From: Bacteroidota bacterium
GTDB taxonomy: Bacteria > Bacteroidota > Bacteroidia > Chitinophagales > Saprospiraceae
Assembly: GCA_030147525.1 (NCBI GenBank)
Contig: JASBVF010000002.1
Span: 248,001-312,000, forward strand
Reading direction: 5' to 3'
Length of the DNA stretch: 64,000 nt
In this document: positions 59,682 to 64,000 of the stretch, piece after piece
Position numbering within the stretch: the first letter of the stretch is position 1
How the letters are laid out: each line of letters starts with the position of its first letter
The notes under the pieces: model-generated
What the model was told of the DNA's origin: nothing
Seen by the model: only the letters and a program-made list of their open reading frames with translations
Database searches by the model: none
Position numbers and translations under genes: made by a program

Positions 59682-62600
59682 ATGCAACGCTTCATCACGA
59701 TTGTTCTGGCCATTGCAATGGCACTTCCGGTATTCGGACAATTAAAACCACGCCACGAAAAAACACAACGCAGCAGTCCGCTCACACCAGAAACACTTGC
59801 GCCGCCGGCGCCTCTTGGCCCAAGTATCCCTGCTGCAACAAGCACGTTTTCACAGGAAAATACTTTTAAGTCCATCTCTCATTTATCAAAACCAATAAAA
59901 AACCAGCCGTTACTCAAGGCTTTCGTTTCACCTGAAACCGGGACGTCCTACCTCATCGAAGGCAGTTTCAAACCATCAGCTGAAAAGGAGATAACATCGC
60001 AGGTGCAGGAGTACCTGACCGCCGTAAGGACAGTGTTAGGATTGAAAAATCCGGCAGAGGAATTGACCATACAAAAGGTTGAAACGGATGCACTCGGCTA
60101 CACTCACATTCGCCTGCAACAAACCTGGAGCGGCGTGCCGGTGTACGGCGCAGAGGCAGTTTTACATAAAAACCCGGAGGCTTTCTACCTGTTCAACGGC
60201 CGGTTTTTCCCCTCCCCTGCCCTCTCTGATCTGACTCCAACCCTGGCCAGCTCAACTGCCGCTGACCTGGCACTCTCCCATGCAGGTGGTTTTACGAAAG
60301 TGAAAAATTTAACCCCGATGGAGCTAAAACTCTCCGGCGGTGAGCAATCAACCGCGAAACTGGTGATTTATCACCCTGAAAATAACCCGAATGAGGCGCA
60401 TCTCGCATGGCATGTCACCATCGTCCCTAACATCGCCTCCCGATACAGTTATTTTATCGATGCAAAAAGCGGCGAAGTGCTCAGCTACCACTCTGAACTT
60501 TGCCAGCTCACCCGGCATTTGCACGGTGAAAACCACCGCTGCAATACCACCGCTCCGCCGCCGCCACCTCCGACAACGGCTAATGCCACAGACCTTTTTG
60601 GTCAAACCCGCACCATCAACACCTATCAGCAAGGAAGTACTTTTTACCTGATTGATGCTTCGCAAACCATGCACAAGCCCGCCCAGTCCAGCTTCCCCGA
60701 CGATGCCGTCGGTGTCATCTGGACCATCGATGCACAGAACACTTCCCCGGAAAACAACAACTTCGCCGCCACGCACGTCATTTCATCCAACAACTCCTGG
60801 AACAACCCAAAGGCGGTCAGCGCACACTACCATGGCGAAAAGGCCTACGACTATTTTAAAAATACCTTCGGCCGGGAGAGTATCAACGGACTGGGAGGCA
60901 ACATCATTTCCATCATCAACGTGGTGGACAGCGATAACGGCCAGATGGACAATGCTTTCTGGAATGGCTACGCCATGTTTTACGGCAATGGCAACCAGGC
61001 CTTCACCGCCCCACTTGCCAAGGCCCTCGACGTGGCCGGCCACGAAATGTCACATGGCGTGGTGCAGTCAACTGCCAACCTGGAATACATTGGTGAAAGC
61101 GGTGCCCTCAACGAGAGTTTTGCCGACATCTTCGGCGCCATGATCGACCGGGACGACTGGAAAATGGGCGAGGATGTGGTCAATTCCGCATTTTTCCCGA
61201 CCGGTGCACTGCGTGACCTGAGCAACCCACACAACGGCGGCAGCAGCCTGAACGACAACGGCTGGCAGCCTGCCCACTACAGCGAACGCTACACCGGTTC
61301 GCAGGACAACGGTGGCGTACACATCAACAGCGGCATTCCGAACAAAGCATTTCACCTTTTTGCCACTAATGGCAGTGTTGGTAAAGCCAAGGCAGAGCAA
61401 GTATTTTACCGGGCACTTTCCCAATATCTCGTCAAGTCTTCAAATTTTGTGGATTGCAGGAACGCCGTCATCCAGGCTGCAACTGACCTCTACGGCACTA
61501 CTGAGGTAAATGCTGCGAAAGCTGCCTTCGACGCCGTGGGAATCGGCGCCGGCAGCGGTTCGAACAACCAGAATGACATACCCTCTAACCCTGGCGACGA
61601 TTATATTCTGATGTCGGATTCTGATTTCTCACAACTCTACATTTTCACTCCGGACGGTCAAAGCATCGCCAACCCGCTTACCTCAACCGCCCCCATCAGC
61701 CGCCCAAGCGTAACGGACGACGGTACGGCTGTTGTTTTTATTTCGGACGATAATAAAATGCGGGCCCTGACCATCGACTGGGGCAATGGCAACGTTGAAG
61801 AACAAATCATTCAGAGTGACCCCATCTGGCGCAACGTGGCCATTTCAAAAAACGGACAACGCCTCGCTGCACTTACCACGGACTTCGACAACCTGCTCTG
61901 GGTTTTCGATTACGGGCTCGGGGCATGGCAATCCTTTGAATTGTTTAACCCAACCACCGGCCAGGGCGGCCCAACCACGAGCGATGTGCAATACGCAGAC
62001 GTGCTCGAATGGGACCTGAGCAATCAGTGGGTTATGTACGATGCGCTGAACAACATCAAAACAACCGTCGGAACCGGAATTGAATACTGGGATATCAGCT
62101 TCATCCGGGTATGGGGAGGCAGCAATTTCAGCAGCGGCTATGTTGAAAAACTATTCAGCAGCCTGCCGGAAGATGTAAGCGTCGGCAACCCTACTTTTTC
62201 TAAAAACTCGGATTACATCATCGCTTTCGATTATATCGATGAGTTCAATGACGAATATTATTTGCTCGCTGCCAACATCGAAACCGGCGATGTAGGTACC
62301 ATCTTCCAAAGCCTCGACCTCACCTGGCCTAACTATTCCATCGACGACAAACGCCTCGTGTTCGATGCAGAGGCGACGGACGGCACGCCCGTGCTGGCTT
62401 TTATTTCACTCAACAATGATAAAATTTCGCCTTCCGGCAGCGCCTCGATTTTCATCGAGGAAGGCCGCTGGGGAGTCTGGTTTGCCAATGGCGACCGGGT
62501 GCTCGGGGTGGAGGATTTTATTGCTGAAAAAAATATCCGCCTCTACCCTAACCCCGTAGGTGAACATCTAAACCTGGAATTTACCACTGAAAAATCCGGT

Positions 62601-62777
62601 GAAGCTCAACTGCAAGTTTTTGACCTTGTCGGAAGACAGGTTTTGAGCGAAAAGTTTCAGGCGTTTCAGGGTGAAAACCATCGCAACATCAGCGTTTTCA
62701 GTCTACCGCCCGGCCAATACTTCGTCCGGCTCAGTCTTCCTGACGGGCAGGCTGCGATGAAGGTAGTGAAGGAATAA
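59682..62777 (+). CDS. Secreted M4-family (thermolysin-type) metallopeptidase with T9SS sorting domain
   Basis: 1031 residues: signal peptide, FTP/PepSY propeptide region (about 60-260), catalytic M4 domain (about 300-620) with zinc motif HEMSH at 454-458 and third ligand E478 in GALNESFADIFG, 24 residues after the first His as in thermolysin. An ordinary M4 domain is followed by a region of about 300 residues with PD40/beta-propeller-like repeats (PDGQSIANPL, SKNGQRLAALTTD, FSKNSDYIIAFDY) and a type A T9SS sorting domain (about 950-1031; RLYPNPVGEHLNLEF, LPPGQYFVRLSL). It should be exported and degrade extracellular protein. The gene is monocistronic. Confidence 0.93.
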   Translation: MQRFITIVLAIAMALPVFGQLKPRHEKTQRSSPLTPETLAPPAPLGPSIPAATSTFSQENTFKSISHLSKPIKNQPLLKAFVSPETGTSYLIEGSFKPSAEKEITSQVQEYLTAVRTVLGLKNPAEELTIQKVETDALGYTHIRLQQTWSGVPVYGAEAVLHKNPEAFYLFNGRFFPSPALSDLTPTLASSTAADLALSHAGGFTKVKNLTPMELKLSGGEQSTAKLVIYHPENNPNEAHLAWHVTIVPNIASRYSYFIDAKSGEVLSYHSELCQLTRHLHGENHRCNTTAPPPPPPTTANATDLFGQTRTINTYQQGSTFYLIDASQTMHKPAQSSFPDDAVGVIWTIDAQNTSPENNNFAATHVISSNNSWNNPKAVSAHYHGEKAYDYFKNTFGRESINGLGGNIISIINVVDSDNGQMDNAFWNGYAMFYGNGNQAFTAPLAKALDVAGHEMSHGVVQSTANLEYIGESGALNESFADIFGAMIDRDDWKMGEDVVNSAFFPTGALRDLSNPHNGGSSLNDNGWQPAHYSERYTGSQDNGGVHINSGIPNKAFHLFATNGSVGKAKAEQVFYRALSQYLVKSSNFVDCRNAVIQAATDLYGTTEVNAAKAAFDAVGIGAGSGSNNQNDIPSNPGDDYILMSDSDFSQLYIFTPDGQSIANPLTSTAPISRPSVTDDGTAVVFISDDNKMRALTIDWGNGNVEEQIIQSDPIWRNVAISKNGQRLAALTTDFDNLLWVFDYGLGAWQSFELFNPTTGQGGPTTSDVQYADVLEWDLSNQWVMYDALNNIKTTVGTGIEYWDISFIRVWGGSNFSSGYVEKLFSSLPEDVSVGNPTFSKNSDYIIAFDYIDEFNDEYYLLAANIETGDVGTIFQSLDLTWPNYSIDDKRLVFDAEATDGTPVLAFISLNNDKISPSGSASIFIEEGRWGVWFANGDRVLGVEDFIAEKNIRLYPNPVGEHLNLEFTTEKSGEAQLQVFDLVGRQVLSEKFQAFQGENHRNISVFSLPPGQYFVRLSLPDGQAAMKVVKE

Positions 62778-62786
62778 CGACAGGGT

Positions 62787-62849
62787 AAAAGTTGAAGGGT
62801 TTATAGGTTTAAAAGATTGAAAATGAATCCATTAACCCTTTCAACTTTT
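62787..62849. terminator. Imperfect inverted repeat between the peptidase gene and crcB
   Basis: AAAAGTTGAAGGGTT (62787-62801) and AACCCTTTCAACTTTT (62834-62849) pair with one bulged base around a 32-base A/T-rich loop between convergent gene ends. Confidence 0.55.
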
Positions 62850-62855
62850 CAACTT

Positions 62856-63218
62856 TCAAGACACCGCCTTCACCCCCGCCCACAGCGAAATCATACAAAC
62901 TACCAGGCTCAGCAGTACGTAGCCTGCGGCTTTGGCCCACTGCCCGTCCACGAGCATTTGAAAAGTTTCATTGGTGAAAGTTGAAAACGTGCTGAACCCA
63001 CCGCAAAACCCCGCCATCAGCAGCACCGAGACCTGCCCGCCCAACCGGCCCTTCAAACTGAGCGCCACAAGTATGCCCAGCACAAAACAGCTGACAAAAT
63101 TCGCCAGAAAAGTCGCCCAAGGAAATTGCAGCCGATAGCTCACCAGCAGGTGTCCGATGCCGAAGCGGCACATGCTGCCGAGGCCGCCGCCGAGAAAAAC
63201 GAGGAGGTAGTTTGACAT
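62856..63218 (-). CDS. crcB: Fluoride channel CrcB/Fluc
   Basis: 120 residues, four hydrophobic helices, as expected for the dimeric fluoride exporter. Motifs: GGGLGSMCRFGIGHLL, FPWATFLANFVSCFVLG and GFCGGFSTFSTFTNE, the latter being the family signature with the pore phenylalanines. The ATG at 63218 is chosen because a consensus promoter lies at 63265-63295; a longer frame to 63326 would cross it. The 36 bases before the start are a perfect tandem duplication. Confidence 0.92.
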   Translation of the reverse strand: MSNYLLVFLGGGLGSMCRFGIGHLLVSYRLQFPWATFLANFVSCFVLGILVALSLKGRLGGQVSVLLMAGFCGGFSTFSTFTNETFQMLVDGQWAKAAGYVLLSLVVCMISLWAGVKAVS

Positions 63219-63254
63219 GGTTTGAGTTGTTTGATGGGTTTGAGTTGTTTGATG
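63219..63254 (-). repeat. Tandem 18-bp duplication in the crcB leader
   Basis: Two exact copies of an 18-base unit starting GGTTTGAGTTG (63219-63236 and 63237-63254) fill the leader between the promoter and the ATG of crcB. Confidence 0.85.
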
Positions 63255-63264
63255 GGGGTAGGCG

Positions 63265-63295
63265 CAAAAATATTTTTTAAAATTGTTCGTACAAA
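63265..63295 (-). promoter_or_regulatory. Consensus promoter of crcB
   Basis: Minus-strand TTTG (63292-63295), 19-base spacer, TATTTTTG (63265-63272): an exact fit to the Bacteroidota consensus, placing the transcript start near 63258. Confidence 0.75.
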
Positions 63296-63334
63296 CCCCG
63301 GCCAATTTTACTTCATCACAAACCATTTCAAAAA

Positions 63335-64000
63335 ATGAACCGCCACGCCATTGCTGCCGTTGTTCTGCTCGCCCTTGCCGGGCTGACGTTTATCCAGTAC
63401 CGGCTGCTGGTCATAGGCGTCAAACTGGAAAAACAGCGCTTCGACCAGCGGGCCGATGCTGCGCTGAGAGCAGTGGCCGATTCACTGAACACGCCCGGCG
63501 AGCTCAGTGAAGCCCTTATTGCGAAGCTAAAAGTAACGGAAACCCCAAGGAATGACTGGAGTTTTTTGACCAACGCTGTTGACTCAATGCTGTCACGGGA
63601 GCTGCAAAGGCGAGGGGTTTCCGCCAAATTCACAGCCGTATTCACGGACAAATTCGAAGCGCAAATCATACTTGCAGACCCGGATTTTAAAAAGGAAAAT
63701 TTCACATATGGGCGCTATAAAGTCCCATTGGGCAACTACATCATCGGCAGTTGCCATTGTGAAACATTGTTGCATCTCGACATCAATAACCTCTTCACCT
63801 ACCTGCTTGGCGAGCTCGATTACCTGGTGGTGCCGTCCCTGCTTTGCCTGCTGACCATTTTGACGGGCTTGCTTTTGCTCATCAACACCTTGCGCAAAGA
63901 GCAAAAGTTGAACGCCATTAAAAATGATTTCATCAACAACCTGACGCATGAGCTAAACACCCCGGCATTTTCTATTTCACTTTCATCAAAACTGGCGAAA
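63335..64000 (+). CDS. Sensor histidine kinase, N-terminal part (truncated by window edge)
   Basis: 222 residues of an open frame that continues beyond the window. A first membrane helix (AIAAVVLLALAGLTFIQYRLL) is followed by a periplasmic sensor of about 130 residues, a second helix (LLCLLTILTGLLLLINTL near 175) and the start of a HisKA domain, FINNLTHELNTPAFSISLSS, in which the phospho-accepting His is present. The residue after Glu-Leu is Asn rather than the usual Lys. There is no HAMP domain between the helix and the HisKA motif. The ATP-binding part lies outside the window. Confidence 0.8.
   Translation, partial: MNRHAIAAVVLLALAGLTFIQYRLLVIGVKLEKQRFDQRADAALRAVADSLNTPGELSEALIAKLKVTETPRNDWSFLTNAVDSMLSRELQRRGVSAKFTAVFTDKFEAQIILADPDFKKENFTYGRYKVPLGNYIIGSCHCETLLHLDINNLFTYLLGELDYLVVPSLLCLLTILTGLLLLINTLRKEQKLNAIKNDFINNLTHELNTPAFSISLSSKLAK

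Noticed and set aside
62856-63295. Fluoride riboswitch upstream of crcB
   Set aside because: The leader is about 40 bases and is only a tandem duplication; the riboswitch core is missing.
1-64000. tRNA, rRNA, insertion sequences, integrases or prophage genes
   Set aside because: None recognised on either strand by reading; a tRNAscan-SE or Infernal run would be decisive.

Overview
The window is a stretch of a Bacteroidota chromosome, most likely from the Saprospiria (Saprospiraceae/Lewinellaceae/Haliscomenobacter-like); that rank is an inference from gene content. Supporting signs are type IX secretion (T9SS) cargo with type A and type B C-terminal sorting domains, SprB repeats, a PorP/SprF-OmpA protein, a fused LpxC-FabZ, lipoprotein signal peptides and promoters of the Bacteroidota type (TTTG-N19-TAnnTTTG). 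No tRNA, rRNA, CRISPR array, insertion sequence or prophage was seen. Coding density is high, and many gene ends carry long, nearly perfect hairpin terminators.

Layout. 1-1.4 kb: the start of a putative anti-sigma protein, an ECF-type sigma factor, and the decayed relic of a formylglycine-generating-enzyme (FGE/sulfatase-modifying) gene. 1.5-7.6 kb: a DPE2-like 4-alpha-glucanotransferase with two CBM20 domains, an APH-fold kinase, a HAD-IIA protein with an altered motif I, and a nucleoid-associated protein. 7.6-10.1 kb: a minus-strand operon of a heme lipoprotein, a beta-barrel and a diheme cytochrome c. 10.3-13.4 kb: a bacilliredoxin, then an opposing operon rof-like/MOSC/ATP-grasp/LysE. 13.5-19.0 kb: TonB-dependent receptor, OmpR-type two-component system and a predicted envelope protein; the last two transcription units share an upstream 22-bp site. 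19.1-23.3 kb: an NtrC-type regulator and a large T9SS type B cargo protein. 23.7-25.8 kb: MerR regulator, MBL-fold hydrolase, ABC ATPase. 25.9-29.6 kb: lpxD-lpxC/fabZ-lpxA for lipid A. 29.7-31.5 kb: hemC and an alpha/beta hydrolase. 31.8-34.9 kb: a FAD oxidoreductase plus polytopic iron-sulfur membrane protein. 35.0-35.8 kb: a small overlapping pair ending in an HNH nuclease. 35.9-41.8 kb: CNNM/CorC-type transporter, membrane protein, LexA-like repressor facing a glucosaminidase, and a WecA-type transferase. 42-45.7 kb: uppS and bamA. 46.9-57.4 kb: a secreted-adhesin region with a 1610-residue repeat protein, a PAP2-fold pseudoenzyme, and a three-gene PorP/SprF-type locus whose outer-membrane component is frameshifted. 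57.7-64 kb: Nudix hydrolase, a cysteine-rich secreted protein, a lipoprotein, a T9SS-exported M4 metalloprotease, crcB, and the start of a histidine kinase.

Several modules belong to the envelope: lipid A (lpx), undecaprenyl phosphate (uppS, wecA), outer-membrane assembly (bamA) and T9SS surface display. The observations most worth following up are the FGE relic, the two-component regulon with its leader hairpins, the repressor with phased operator repeats, the HNH gene pair, the FAD/Fe-S electron-transfer module, the dead PAP2 homologue and the homopolymer frameshift in the PorP-OmpA gene. No complete, clearly new defence or biosynthetic system was found.
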